Assembly: GCA_900540885.1 (NCBI GenBank)
Contig: UQHJ01000022.1
Location: 1 to 37,244 of the forward strand
Source of the DNA: an uncultured Prevotella sp.
GTDB lineage: Bacteria > Bacteroidota > Bacteroidia > Bacteroidales > Bacteroidaceae
Direction of reading: 5' to 3'
Length of the DNA stretch: 37,244 nt
The position numbers were made by a program, and so were the translations under genes. Position 1 is the first letter of the stretch. Every line of letters begins with the position of its first letter. Below the pieces are notes generated by a model. It did not search any database, was not told the DNA's origin, and saw nothing but the letters and a program-made list of their open reading frames with translations. Below, piece by piece: positions 16,083 through 24,796 of the stretch.

Positions 16083-16646
16083 TTATTCAAATTCAAGCGG
16101 TTGTTGCTTGTCTTTAAAATAGTAGTCAGAGAGTTGACCGAGGAAAGAGGAGATGTCTTTTACGGCACGTTCAGTTTCGGGAGTGATGGTCTTCTTTTGC
16201 AATCGTAATAGCATGACGCCATAAAGAAGGTTGAAGCACGTCTGCAACTCTGGTTCAGCATTGGTGTCTTGAGCGTTATCGGCTGCGTTTTTTCCTCTTA
16301 ACTCAACAATATAGGGGAGTACTTTGTAGTATATCTCGCGGTAGTAAGGAAATTTGCTTGAGTGTAGCAACTGTTGATTGAGTTCGGTTAATTCTTGCAA
16401 CACGTTGTTGCAGATTTGAAGGTGCCCGTGTGAGAGCTTGCCCTCACTGCGCATCATGTCGCATAGGTCGGCATACCATTGTTCGACCTCCTTTCGCTTT
16501 TGAGGCTGGAGACTGAAGCGGCTTACGTACTCATGAGCCAAACGATCGGCATCGCAGTTGTAGGCACGAATGATGTCTTCAACTTGCCACATGTAGAGCA
16601 GATATTCTGCACGGTTGGTTGTTTTGAGCTTGTCGGCTATAATCAT
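16083..16646 (-). CDS. DUF4924 family protein
   Basis: This 187-residue, highly helical protein has no signal or membrane segment. The start MIIADKLKTTNRAEYLLYMWQVEDIIRAY and the pattern LQELTELNQQLL plus FPYYREIYYKVLPYIVELR match the uncharacterised DUF4924 family, which is confined, as far as I know, to Bacteroidetes. It lies 3 nt downstream of the exporter stop and 38 nt before rfbD, so the three genes are probably co-transcribed. The function is unknown. Its conserved neighbourhood may be a clue to a cell-envelope role, but that is inference. Confidence 0.82.
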   Translation of the reverse strand: MIIADKLKTTNRAEYLLYMWQVEDIIRAYNCDADRLAHEYVSRFSLQPQKRKEVEQWYADLCDMMRSEGKLSHGHLQICNNVLQELTELNQQLLHSSKFPYYREIYYKVLPYIVELRGKNAADNAQDTNAEPELQTCFNLLYGVMLLRLQKKTITPETERAVKDISSFLGQLSDYYFKDKQQPLEFE

Positions 16647-16649
16647 GAG

Positions 16650-17318
16650 TTAATATAATGAAATTTTAAATAATGTCATTGCTGCATAGATAATTGAAGC
16701 ACCTAAAACGATGCTTCCTATGGTGCGGTTGAGCCTTTGTATGCCCTTTTCACCAAAACTGTTGCGCATTTTGTTGATGACGTAGGTTAGACCTAACCAC
16801 CATAGCATAGCACCCGCTACAATAGAAAGATATCCTATACATTGTCCAAACCAATTGCCAGGGATAACAAATGTGAACATGTTAAAGAGGGCAATAAATA
16901 GGAAAATGATGAGTGGGTTGGATAGTGTAATTAAAAAGCCTGTGGTGAAATTGTGTATTAACGTGCCTTTGCTCCCTGTTGATTGGTGAATGCTTTTGCG
17001 TGGGTCGGTGCGAAACATGTATACACCGAATATGAATAGCATCACACTACCAATAAGTTTTAACCAAAAGATGTTTTGCTCATTGTCAATAAAGTCCATA
17101 ACAAATGACATACCAAATCCTGTCATGAGCGCGTAAAATATATCACTTAAAGCAGCACCAGCACCTGTAACAATGCCATAGGAACGTCCCTTTTGTAGGG
17201 TGCGCTGAATGCATAATACGCCTACTGGCCCCATTGGTGCAGAGGCTATTATGCCTACTAACAAGCCCTTGAGAATTAACAAAAATGGGCTTGCGAATTC
17301 TATAAATATATGGTTCAT
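16650..17318 (-). CDS. LysE/RhtB-family amino-acid exporter
   Basis: The 222-residue integral membrane protein has about six hydrophobic segments: LLILKGLLVGIIASAPMGPV, an IVTGAGAALSDIFYALMTGF region, LKLIGSVMLFIFGVYMF, FTTGFLITLSNPLIIFLFIA, LSIVAGAMLWWLGLTYVI, and a last one near SIVLGASIIYAAMTLF. The PMGPVGVLCIQRTLQKGR motif after the first segment is the hallmark of LysE/RhtB transporters, which export amino acids or similar small molecules. The substrate is not predictable. It is the first gene of the operon with DUF4924 and rfbD and has a near-consensus promoter upstream. Confidence 0.88.
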   Translation of the reverse strand: MNHIFIEFASPFLLILKGLLVGIIASAPMGPVGVLCIQRTLQKGRSYGIVTGAGAALSDIFYALMTGFGMSFVMDFIDNEQNIFWLKLIGSVMLFIFGVYMFRTDPRKSIHQSTGSKGTLIHNFTTGFLITLSNPLIIFLFIALFNMFTFVIPGNWFGQCIGYLSIVAGAMLWWLGLTYVINKMRNSFGEKGIQRLNRTIGSIVLGASIIYAAMTLFKISLY

Positions 17319-17345
17319 ATTATTTGTTACCTATCAATCGTTTTG

Positions 17346-17377
17346 CAAAAGTACGCAAAAGAGTGAAATTTGCCAAA
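17346..17377 (-). promoter_or_regulatory. Consensus promoter of exporter-DUF4924-rfbD operon
   Basis: On the minus strand TTTG (17377 to 17374), 20 nt and TACTTTTG (17353 to 17346) match the Bacteroidetes consensus exactly. Transcription should begin near 17339, about 20 nt before the ATG at 17318. Confidence 0.8.
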
Positions 17378-17467
17378 CGTGTTGTGTGTTTTCTTAAAGT
17401 GGTGGGTGGGCATAAAAGAAAACTTAAAATTAAGGCCTTTGTAAAGTGAGTATTTCAAAATTTATTG

Positions 17468-17475
17468 TAAATTTG
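17468..17475 (+). promoter_or_regulatory. Possible -7 element for ROK kinase gene
   Basis: TAAATTTG matches TAnnTTTG and lies 43 nt upstream of the ATG at 17518. The best TTTG upstream (17438-17441) is 26 nt away, longer than usual, so only the -7 half is convincing. Confidence 0.4.
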
Positions 17476-17517
17476 TCGGCGAAACACCTAACATAAAAAT
17501 TTAAAAATTATACCGAA

Positions 17518-18486
17518 ATGGAATTAGATATTGAAAAGCCTTACGTTATAGGCCTTGACATGGGCGGTACGAACTCTGTGTTTGGCATTGTTGACCAACG
17601 TGGTAACATTAAATCGCAAACGGTGATTTCGACAAAGGCTTACCCTGACTTTCGTGAATATGTAGAAGCTGCCTTTGAAGCGTTACAACCCGCTCTTGAT
17701 CAGGTAGGAGGCATTCAGAATATACGCGCTATGGGTATTGGCGCACCGGATGCTAATTATTATACTGGCAACATAGAAAATGCAGCTAACTTGGCATGGA
17801 AGGGTGTAATTCCTTGTGCTCAAATATTTGAAGAAGTTTTTGGCATTCCTGTACGCGTAACAAATGACGCGAACGCTGCAGCTATGGGCGAAATGACTTA
17901 TGGCGTAGCTCGTGGTATGAAAAACTTTATCATGATCACGCTTGGTACAGGCGTTGGTTCTGGTATTGTTGTTGACGGTAAGGTGGTCTATGGTAGTGAC
18001 GGATTTGCTGGAGAATTGGGACACTTTGTCGTTGACCATACTCCTGAGGCTCGCTCTTGTGGTTGTGGCCGTAAGGGTTGCCTGGAAACTTATACTTCAG
18101 CTACAGGTGTGGCTCGCACGGCTCGCGAAATCCTTGAAAAGAGTACAGAACCGAGCCTTTTGCGCGAGATAGATTCTGAAAAGATTACGTCATACGACGT
18201 GTTTGTTGCTGCTGAAAAGGGTGATAAATTGGCACTTGATATCTTTAACTTTACAGGTCGCTTGTTGGGTACGGCTTGTGCTGACTTTGCTACTTTCTGC
18301 TCGCCTGAGGCTTTCGTGTTCTTTGGTGGCTTGACTAAAGCTGGGGAATACTTGATGAAGCCTTTGCGCGAGGCTTACGAAGAGCATATTCTCTTCCTCT
18401 ACAAGGGGGAGGCAAAATTGCTTATCTCTTCATTGAATGGTAGTGAAGCTGCTGTGTTAGGTGCAAGCGCTTTGGGCTGGGAGTAA
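17518..18486 (+). CDS. ROK-family sugar kinase (glucokinase-like)
   Basis: The 322-residue protein has the ASKHA nucleotide-binding fold: phosphate-1 motif GLDMGGTNSVFGIVD near residue 13, VRVTNDANAAAMGE with the catalytic aspartate, and LGTGVGSGIVVDG. The ROK signature GELGHFVVDH is followed by the zinc-binding cysteine cluster SCGCGRKGCLETY. It phosphorylates a hexose with ATP; glucose is the usual substrate for such Bacteroidetes proteins, but N-acetylmannosamine or fructose cannot be excluded. It is a single gene flanked by its own putative promoter and a strong terminator. Confidence 0.93.
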   Translation: MELDIEKPYVIGLDMGGTNSVFGIVDQRGNIKSQTVISTKAYPDFREYVEAAFEALQPALDQVGGIQNIRAMGIGAPDANYYTGNIENAANLAWKGVIPCAQIFEEVFGIPVRVTNDANAAAMGEMTYGVARGMKNFIMITLGTGVGSGIVVDGKVVYGSDGFAGELGHFVVDHTPEARSCGCGRKGCLETYTSATGVARTAREILEKSTEPSLLREIDSEKITSYDVFVAAEKGDKLALDIFNFTGRLLGTACADFATFCSPEAFVFFGGLTKAGEYLMKPLREAYEEHILFLYKGEAKLLISSLNGSEAAVLGASALGWE

Positions 18487-18536
18487 TATAATGTGTAATG
18501 TCAAAAAGTGGGCATTGTTTAATTGAAAAATAAATA

Positions 18537-18571
18537 GGGCAGCAGGTTGTGTGAAACACTGCTGCCCATTT
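18537..18571 (+). terminator. Rho-independent terminator of ROK kinase gene
   Basis: GGGCAGCAG (18537-18545) pairs with CTGCTGCCC (18559-18567) and is followed by ATTTT. It separates the ROK gene from queD. Confidence 0.8.
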
Positions 18572-18607
18572 TGCGTATAGTTTTTACACGTTAAAGAGTA
18601 AAGATTG

Positions 18608-18961
18608 ATGTATTATATATCGAAACGTATTGAAATAGGTTTTGCTCATCAATTGCATCTGACTTATGAGAGCAAATGCCAACGCCTTCATGGCCATAAT
18701 GGTATCGTAACTATCTATTGTTGTGCGGATGAGTTGGACGAAAATGGAATGGTAGTGGACTTTAGTCATGTAAAACGCATGGTCTCGGATAAACTTGATC
18801 ACCGATGTTTAAACGAAATTTTTGACTTTAATCCTACAGCAGAGAACCTTGCTCATTGGATTTGTGAGAATGTGCCTCATTGTTATAAGGTGATGTTTCA
18901 AGAGTCAGAGGGCAATGTGGCTTGCTATGTTAAGCCAGGATTTGAACAGGTGATATTCTAA
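18608..18961 (+). CDS. queD: 6-carboxy-5,6,7,8-tetrahydropterin synthase
   Basis: QueD converts 7,8-dihydroneopterin triphosphate to 6-carboxytetrahydropterin, the first dedicated step to queuosine. The 117-residue protein (ATG 18608; a TTG stands just before it) carries the zinc histidines H14, H28 and H30 (FAHQLHL, LHGHNG), the catalytic C24, and the D64-H65 pair in KLDHRCLNE. PTAENLA is the pterin-binding motif. It is followed by queE after 8 nt, so the two are an operon and act in sequence. Length is normal for the family. Confidence 0.95.
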   Translation: MYYISKRIEIGFAHQLHLTYESKCQRLHGHNGIVTIYCCADELDENGMVVDFSHVKRMVSDKLDHRCLNEIFDFNPTAENLAHWICENVPHCYKVMFQESEGNVACYVKPGFEQVIF

Positions 18962-18969
18962 GCAAAAGA

Positions 18970-19551
18970 ATGAGGGTAAACGAAATATTTTATTCACTTC
19001 AGGGTGAAGGCTTTTATGTAGGCGTTCCTTCTGTCTTTATTCGCCTATCGGGGTGTAACTTGCAATGTTCGTTTTGCGATACCACTCACCAATCATTTAC
19101 CGATATGAGCGAAAGGGAAATTGCAGACGTGGTGGCACAATATCCAGCCCAGCATGTGGTTATTACAGGAGGCGAGCCTTCATTACAATTAACGGCTTTG
19201 CTGATAGAACTGCTACATAAATTGGACAAGGAGGTGGCTGTCGAAACGAATGGGACGCATATATTGCCCGAAAATGTAGATTGGATAACGCTCTCGCCAA
19301 AAGATGCTTTTATAGCTTCGCCAGCAGCTAAGGTTGTGCTAAAACGCTGTAATGAAATGAAGGTTGTCTTTACGGGGAATGAGTTACCTAATTACGACAA
19401 TATTGCATGCGATCATTACTTTTTGCAACCCTGTGATGTGGATGATGCAGAACAGAATAAAAAGATTATAGAAGCTACTATAGCTTATTGTCTTCAGCAC
19501 CCAAAGTGGCGTTTGTCATTACAGACACATAAGTTGCTAGGGATAAGATAA
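18970..19551 (+). CDS. queE: 7-carboxy-7-deazaguanine synthase
   Basis: QueE is a radical SAM enzyme that rearranges 6-carboxytetrahydropterin to 7-carboxy-7-deazaguanine, using Mg2+. The 193-residue protein has QGEG at 11-14 and the cluster motif C29-x3-C33-x2-C36 (SGCNLQCSFCDT). TGGEPSLQ for SAM binding and ETNGTH follow, and SPKDAF is seen in the second half. It is downstream of queD and ends at a very strong terminator. queC and queF, needed to complete preQ1, are not in the window. Confidence 0.96.
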   Translation: MRVNEIFYSLQGEGFYVGVPSVFIRLSGCNLQCSFCDTTHQSFTDMSEREIADVVAQYPAQHVVITGGEPSLQLTALLIELLHKLDKEVAVETNGTHILPENVDWITLSPKDAFIASPAAKVVLKRCNEMKVVFTGNELPNYDNIACDHYFLQPCDVDDAEQNKKIIEATIAYCLQHPKWRLSLQTHKLLGIR

Positions 19552-19553
19552 AG

Positions 19554-19599
19554 CAATTCGGTCTCACACAAGATGAATGTGTGAGACCGAATTGTTTTT
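19554..19599 (+). terminator. Strong rho-independent terminator of queD-queE
   Basis: CAATTCGGTCTCACAC (19554-19569) and GTGTGAGACCGAATTG (19579-19594) are a perfect 16-bp stem with a 9-nt loop and a T5 run at 19595-19599. It lies 2 nt after the queE stop and may also stop lysA transcription from the other side. Confidence 0.95.
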
Positions 19600-19629
19600 G
19601 GTTAGAATAGCGATCTTGTAGTGTACTAT

Positions 19630-20781
19630 TTATTCGCTAAAATAGCTTTTGGGCAGTGTACGGCAATTGTAGGTTGATGCCATTACTTCGCCATAAGCTC
19701 CTGCTGAGCGGAAGGCGATAAGGTCGCCACGGTGGGTAATGGGGAGTACTTCGCCTGTACTAAAGACATCACTGCTCTCACAAATAGGACCTACAACGTC
19801 GTATGTGTCGGTGGGTGCATCAGCAGCAGCTGAAATGTTCTGCGTGAAGTGATGAGAGCCATACATGGCAGGACGTATGAGTTCGGTAAAGCCTGCATCT
19901 ACAATGACGAACTTCTTGGTATGTCCTTCTTTGACATAAAGTGTTCTCGCAATGAGTGTTCCACATTGCGCTACGATACTTCGACCTAACTCAAAGTGTA
20001 ATTGCTGACCCTCACGTAATTGAAGATGTTGTTGAAAGAGTCCGAAGTAGTCTTTGAAGTTAGCAATTGGGTTAGCGTCAGGGTGGTCGTAGTCAATTCC
20101 TAAACCTCCACCTACGTTGATGTTAGGTGTAGCGATGCCTTCTGCTTCGAGCTGATTTTGAAGATCGTTGATGCGATGGCAAAGGGCTTCATAAACGCTG
20201 AGATCGAGTATTTGGCTTCCGATATGGAAATGTAGGCCTGTGTATTCAACGTTGTCTAATTGTTTGGCACGTTGTATGGCATCAACCATGTCTTCCATAG
20301 CGATGCCGAATTTGTTTTCGTTAAGGCCTGTCGTTATCTTAGCATGTGTGTGTGCATCGACATTCGGATTGATACGGAATGCAACGTGGGCTATTGTGCC
20401 CATATCGTGTGCTATCTGGTTAATAACCTCTAATTCAGGTAGGCTCTCGACATTGAAACTATGAATGCCAATACGCAAGGCTGTGCGTATTTCATTATCG
20501 CTTTTGCCAACGCCTGCGTAGACAATGCTATTACCTTTGAAGCCTGCTGCATGTGCTGCTTCAATTTCACCACCTGACACGCAGTCTGCACCAAGGCCAG
20601 CTTGGGCTATAAATTGCAATATATGAGGATTTGCATTTGCCTTTACTGCATAATGTACGTGAAAGTTGGGGCGTGATAGCGTTTCGACGTGTATGGCAGC
20701 TAACGTTTCACGCAGGTTTGTTAAGTCGTAATAGTAAAAGGGTGTGTCAAGTTCAGTAAAACGTTGTGTTGGAAATGTCAT
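19630..20781 (-). CDS. lysA: Diaminopimelate decarboxylase
   Basis: LysA decarboxylates meso-diaminopimelate to L-lysine with PLP. The 383-residue protein shows YYYDL at the N-terminus, the PLP lysine K47 in HYAVKANANP, GADCVSGGE, GLHFHIGSQI, GGGLGIDYDHPD, and the catalytic-cysteine segment GPICESSDVF. The last segment AFRSAGAYGEVMASTYN binds substrate carboxylate. It lies 82 nt downstream of lysC on the same strand with a strong hairpin between them, so expression may be coupled but attenuated. Confidence 0.97.
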   Translation of the reverse strand: MTFPTQRFTELDTPFYYYDLTNLRETLAAIHVETLSRPNFHVHYAVKANANPHILQFIAQAGLGADCVSGGEIEAAHAAGFKGNSIVYAGVGKSDNEIRTALRIGIHSFNVESLPELEVINQIAHDMGTIAHVAFRINPNVDAHTHAKITTGLNENKFGIAMEDMVDAIQRAKQLDNVEYTGLHFHIGSQILDLSVYEALCHRINDLQNQLEAEGIATPNINVGGGLGIDYDHPDANPIANFKDYFGLFQQHLQLREGQQLHFELGRSIVAQCGTLIARTLYVKEGHTKKFVIVDAGFTELIRPAMYGSHHFTQNISAAADAPTDTYDVVGPICESSDVFSTGEVLPITHRGDLIAFRSAGAYGEVMASTYNCRTLPKSYFSE

Positions 20782-20805
20782 TGTATTGTAGGTTTTTCAA
20801 TAATA

Positions 20806-20854
20806 TTCGGAAGGGAGGGGAATATAGTTTTTTGTATATCTCCTCTCTTCCGAA
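20806..20854 (-). terminator. Hairpin between lysC and lysA
   Basis: TTCGGAAG (20806-20813) pairs with CTTCCGAA (20847-20854), and the stem continues inward through GGAGGGG/CTCCTCT and an AT-rich part, giving about 20 pairs with one bulge. No clean T-run follows on the minus strand. It may be a partial terminator or attenuator, or an RNA-stability element. Confidence 0.55.
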
Positions 20855-20863
20855 ATGAATGTT

Positions 20864-22186
20864 TTACTTTTTAGTATTAAAGAGTTTTTCGCTTAGTGCA
20901 CAAAGGGCTGCCTTTTTATCTGATTCTCGAATTAAGAATGAGATATTGTGATTACTGCCACCGTATGAAATCATACGTACGGGAATGTTGGCCATGGCTT
21001 CGGTAACAAGTGTTTCAAATCCAACATTACCCCAACGGAGATCGCCTACTACGCAGATAATACACATATTTTCGTCAATGCTTACTGTACCATACTTTTT
21101 CAGTTCCTCTACGATATTAGCTAAATGGGCATTGTTGTCAATGGTAAGTGTGACGCCAACTTCACTTGTTGTTACCATGTCTACTGGAGTGTGGTTCACC
21201 TCAAACGTTTCAAATAGCTTGTGTAAAAAGCCAGTAGCCAAGAGCATGCGTGAAGAAACAATCTTAATGGCAGTTATATTATCCTTTGCAGCGACAGCCT
21301 TGATTGTTCCCTTTTGCATTTGGTCGTTAATGATTGTGCCAGGTGCAGAAGGGTCCATTGTATTAAGTAAACGTACAGGAACCCCAGCATAATGAGCGGG
21401 TTGAATACAAGTGGGGTGGAGTATTTTTGCTCCGAAATAGGCTAATTCTGCAGCTTCTTCAAAATTGAGCTGACGAACAGGAGTCGTGCTGGGCACAAAA
21501 CGAGGATCATTATTGTGCATACCATCAATGTCTGTCCAAATCTGAATTTCGTCAGCACGTAACACGGCACCTATTAAGCAGGCTGTGTAGTCAGAACCAC
21601 CACGTTGGAGGTTGTCAATATCGCCTTTGTGATTACGACAGATAAAACCTTGTGTAATATATAGGTCGTAATTGGGGTTTTGCTTTAGAATATTGTTAAG
21701 ATGCTCTTTGATATAGCCCATATCAGGTTCTCCATTGGCATCAGTTGCCATGAAGTTAAGGGCTGGAATTAACATAACCTTTATGCCGCACTCTTTGAGG
21801 TAGTTCGTTACCATATTGGTGCTCATGAGTTCGCCTTGCGCAAGAATTTCTTTCTCAAGTTTATCAGAGAAATCGTGTGTGGTGAGTTCGTGAAGGTGCA
21901 TGAAGATATCGTGCAGCAGATCGTCTGTCTTCTTTACGTTCTCGGGCTGTGCGTACAATTCTTCAACGTGCTGACGATAGAGTGTGCGTAATTTATTAAT
22001 TACACTACTTGCTCCCTCGGCATTGTGCTTTTTTATGTAATCGGCAATTTCAACCAAAGAGTTGGTTGTGCCAGACATGGCTGATAGTACGACAATTTTA
22101 CGCTCACCATCAGTGATGAGTTGGCAAACGTCTTTCATGCGTTGAGGTGAACCTACTGAGGTTCCGCCAAATTTGAGTATTTTCAT
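20864..22186 (-). CDS. lysC: Aspartate kinase
   Basis: Aspartate kinase phosphorylates L-aspartate, the first step to lysine, threonine and methionine. I place the start at ATG 22186 (440 residues), giving MKILKFGGTSVGSPQRM; the open frame extends to 22258 but overlaps ftsE and is not conserved. Kinase motifs are KFGGTSV at 5-11, GRGGSDYTA-like (here QRGGSDYTACLIGA) and WTDIDGMHNNDPR. Two ACT domains follow (from about residue 300, MVTTSEVGVTLTIDN), so lysine feedback inhibition is likely. Length is that of monofunctional type III enzymes. It has lysA downstream. Confidence 0.96.
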   Translation of the reverse strand: MKILKFGGTSVGSPQRMKDVCQLITDGERKIVVLSAMSGTTNSLVEIADYIKKHNAEGASSVINKLRTLYRQHVEELYAQPENVKKTDDLLHDIFMHLHELTTHDFSDKLEKEILAQGELMSTNMVTNYLKECGIKVMLIPALNFMATDANGEPDMGYIKEHLNNILKQNPNYDLYITQGFICRNHKGDIDNLQRGGSDYTACLIGAVLRADEIQIWTDIDGMHNNDPRFVPSTTPVRQLNFEEAAELAYFGAKILHPTCIQPAHYAGVPVRLLNTMDPSAPGTIINDQMQKGTIKAVAAKDNITAIKIVSSRMLLATGFLHKLFETFEVNHTPVDMVTTSEVGVTLTIDNNAHLANIVEELKKYGTVSIDENMCIICVVGDLRWGNVGFETLVTEAMANIPVRMISYGGSNHNISFLIRESDKKAALCALSEKLFNTKK

Positions 22187-22254
22187 AGCTTTTATTTTTA
22201 TGCTTATGGAATTTGATATTGGAGGTAGGTATGTTGGTGAAGTATGAATCGTTG

Positions 22255-22932
22255 TCACTCAATGACTTCTTGCGGTAGTGTTTCTGTAATTGTACCATTG
22301 CTGCAACGATAAACTACCCCTGGAAATTCGTTTAATAGATTCATGTTGTGCGTCACCATAACGACGGCGCTTCCTTGTTCTCGTACGGACTGAAGAATGC
22401 GCATGATTTGTCGACTGGTGTCGGGATCAAGATTGCCAATAGGCTCATCGGCTAACACGACTTTGGGCTTATTGAGTAATGCACGAGCTATGCAGACACG
22501 TTGCTGCTCGCCCCCTGAGAGTTCGTGTGGAAAATGATCCTTTTTGTCGAAGAGCCCTACACGTTCTAAAACTTGCTTTATGCGTTCTGGACGAGCTTTC
22601 TTCTTCCAACTTGTAGCTTTAAGCACAAAATCAAGGTTTTGCTCGATTGTAAGTTCGTGCAACAATTGAAAGTCCTGAAATACAATGCCTAACTGACGTC
22701 GTAGTTGTTGTATTTTGTTGCGCTTTGCTCTTTTGATATTAAGACCAAGTATGTTAGCCTCGCCCGAGACGATTGGCAGTTCGCCGTATAATGCTTTAAG
22801 GAGCGAACTCTTTCCACTGCCTACCTTTCCTATAATGTATATGAAGTCGTTGTCGTCTACACTGAAGTTCACACCTTCGAGAATGGGGTGATCGTTATGA
22901 CGTAAAACGACGTCTTTGAGCTCAATTAGCAT
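22255..22932 (-). CDS. ftsE: Cell division ATP-binding protein FtsE
   Basis: FtsE is the ABC ATPase that, with FtsX, controls peptidoglycan hydrolases at the division site. The 225-residue protein carries Walker A GKVGSGKSS at 35-43, Q-loop VFQDFQLL, signature LSGGEQQR at about 138-145, Walker B VVLADEP and the H-loop MVTHNMN. VVLRHNDHPILEGVNFSV and the short length fit FtsE rather than LolD, but a lipoprotein-exporter ATPase remains a possible alternative. ftsX is not adjacent. It follows lepA by 12 nt, so the two share a transcript. Confidence 0.88.
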   Translation of the reverse strand: MLIELKDVVLRHNDHPILEGVNFSVDDNDFIYIIGKVGSGKSSLLKALYGELPIVSGEANILGLNIKRAKRNKIQQLRRQLGIVFQDFQLLHELTIEQNLDFVLKATSWKKKARPERIKQVLERVGLFDKKDHFPHELSGGEQQRVCIARALLNKPKVVLADEPIGNLDPDTSRQIMRILQSVREQGSAVVMVTHNMNLLNEFPGVVYRCSNGTITETLPQEVIE

Positions 22933-22944
22933 AATTGTATGGTA

Positions 22945-24726
22945 TTAATCTAACTTTAATACGGCCAAGAAAGCCTTTTGTGGCACTTGTACGTTGCCAA
23001 TCTCTTTCATACGTTTTTTGCCTCGTTTTTGCTTTTCAAGCAACTTTCGCTTACGACTGATGTCGCCACCATAACACTTTGCGGTTACGTCCTTGCGAAC
23101 TTGTTTTACAGTTTCGCGCGCAATGATTTTAGCACCAATGGCAGCTTGTATGGCTATGTCGAATTGTTGACGTGGCAATAATTCTTTTAATTTTTCGCAC
23201 ATACGACGACCAAAGTATACGGCATTATCGACGTGGGTAAGCGTTGAAAGCGCGTCAACAGGTTCACCATTCAGCAAGATGTCCATTTTTACTAATTTGG
23301 ATAGACGGAAGCCGATTGGGTGATAGTCAAATGAAGCGTACCCCTTTGATATACTCTTTAGCTTATCGTAGAAGTCAATAACAATCTCAGCCAAAGGCAT
23401 GTCGTAATAGAGTTCAACACGATCACCAGACACGTATTCTTGCTTTACGAGTTCGCCACGTTTGCCCAAACAAAGTGTCATAATATTGCCGAGATATTCA
23501 GTTCGAGTAATAATTGAGGCACGAATGTATGGCTCTTCGATGTGGTCGATTTCAGTTTGGTCGGGCATACCTGCAGGGTTATGCACTTCCTTCATTTCGC
23601 CATGCTTGTCGTAGATGTTGTAACTAACGTTCGGAACGGTAGTAATGACGTTCATATTAAACTCTCGGTCAAGACGTTCTTGTACAATCTCCATGTGTAG
23701 CAAGCCTAAAAAACCGCAACGAAAGCCAAAGCCCAACGCTACAGAAGATTCTGGCTGGAAGGTGAGTGAGGCATCGTTTAATTGCAACTTTTCAAGGCTG
23801 GCACGAAGTTGTTCAAAGTCTTCTGTTTCAATAGGATAGACACCAGCAAAGACCATAGGCTTTACCTCTTCAAAACCTTCTATAGCCTTGGCACAAGGAT
23901 TTTGCACAGAGGTGATGGTATCGCCCACTTTAACTTCGGTGGCAGTCTTAATGCCACTAACAATATAACCGACATCTCCACAGTGCAATTCCTTACGAGG
24001 AGAAAGTTCCATTTTGAGTACGCCTACTTCGTCAGCATGGTAGCTCTTTTGCGTATTGACAAAGATAACGTCTTCATCTTTATGTATTGAGCCGTTTACA
24101 ATCTTGAAGTACGCTATGATACCCCTAAAGGGATTGAATACAGAATCAAAGATAAGTGCTTGCAACGGAGCCTTTTCGTCGCCAACAGGGGCGGGAATAC
24201 GTTCAATTACTGCACGCAAAATATCGTCAACACCCTCGCCTGTCTTACCCGAAGCACGAATAATATCTTCACGTTTGCAACCTAAGAGGTCAATGATTTC
24301 GTCCTCAACCTCTTCGGGCATGGAGTTGACCATATCGCATTTGCTCAAAACAGGAATAATCTCGAGATTGTGCTCGATAGCCATGTAAAGGTTGGAAATG
24401 GTCTGCGCTTGTACGCCTTGCGTTGAGTCAACTAACAATAGGCAACCTTCGCAGGCTGCAATACTTCGTGATACTTCGTAAGCAAAGTCGACGTGCCCCG
24501 GAGTGTCAATTAAATTAAGATGATAAGTTTCACCATCCATTTGATACTCCATCTGAATGGCATGGCTTTTTATTGTGATGCCTCGTTCGCGCTCAAGGTC
24601 CATGTCGTCAAGCATTTGTCCTTCCGTCACCTTAATGGTTTGTGTGCGTTCCAAAAGGCGGTCGGCCAGAGTGCTCTTGCCATGGTCAATGTGTGCGATA
24701 ATGCAAAAATTGCGTATATGATTCAC
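22945..24726 (-). CDS. lepA: Elongation factor 4
   Basis: LepA is a ribosomal GTPase affecting translation and 30S assembly. The 593-residue protein begins NHIRNFCIIAHIDHGKST (P-loop within 11-19), with GTG as start codon, followed by DTPGHVDFAYEVSRS and SKCDMVN. The LepA-specific C-terminal domain is present: RRMCEKLKELLPRQQFDIAIQAAIG, then AKCYGGDISRKRKLLEKQKRGKKRMK. All domains and the length are normal. It is directly upstream of ftsE and 70 nt downstream of rfbC on the same strand. Confidence 0.98.
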   Translation of the reverse strand: MNHIRNFCIIAHIDHGKSTLADRLLERTQTIKVTEGQMLDDMDLERERGITIKSHAIQMEYQMDGETYHLNLIDTPGHVDFAYEVSRSIAACEGCLLLVDSTQGVQAQTISNLYMAIEHNLEIIPVLSKCDMVNSMPEEVEDEIIDLLGCKREDIIRASGKTGEGVDDILRAVIERIPAPVGDEKAPLQALIFDSVFNPFRGIIAYFKIVNGSIHKDEDVIFVNTQKSYHADEVGVLKMELSPRKELHCGDVGYIVSGIKTATEVKVGDTITSVQNPCAKAIEGFEEVKPMVFAGVYPIETEDFEQLRASLEKLQLNDASLTFQPESSVALGFGFRCGFLGLLHMEIVQERLDREFNMNVITTVPNVSYNIYDKHGEMKEVHNPAGMPDQTEIDHIEEPYIRASIITRTEYLGNIMTLCLGKRGELVKQEYVSGDRVELYYDMPLAEIVIDFYDKLKSISKGYASFDYHPIGFRLSKLVKMDILLNGEPVDALSTLTHVDNAVYFGRRMCEKLKELLPRQQFDIAIQAAIGAKIIARETVKQVRKDVTAKCYGGDISRKRKLLEKQKRGKKRMKEIGNVQVPQKAFLAVLKLD

Positions 24727-24796
24727 TGTGCTTCAAGTGTTTTAGTGGAAAATAGGGAAGTTGAACTCTTGTTCTATGAAGATTTTCTGTTCTTTC

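Noticed and set aside
22187..22258. N-terminal extension of aspartate kinase
   Set aside because: It overlaps ftsE by 4 nt, has no conserved residues, and MKILKFGGTSV is the normal family start.
22110..22298. Lysine riboswitch upstream of lysC
   Set aside because: Only 68 nt separate ftsE from lysC, too short for the known lysine riboswitch, and its conserved core is not visible.
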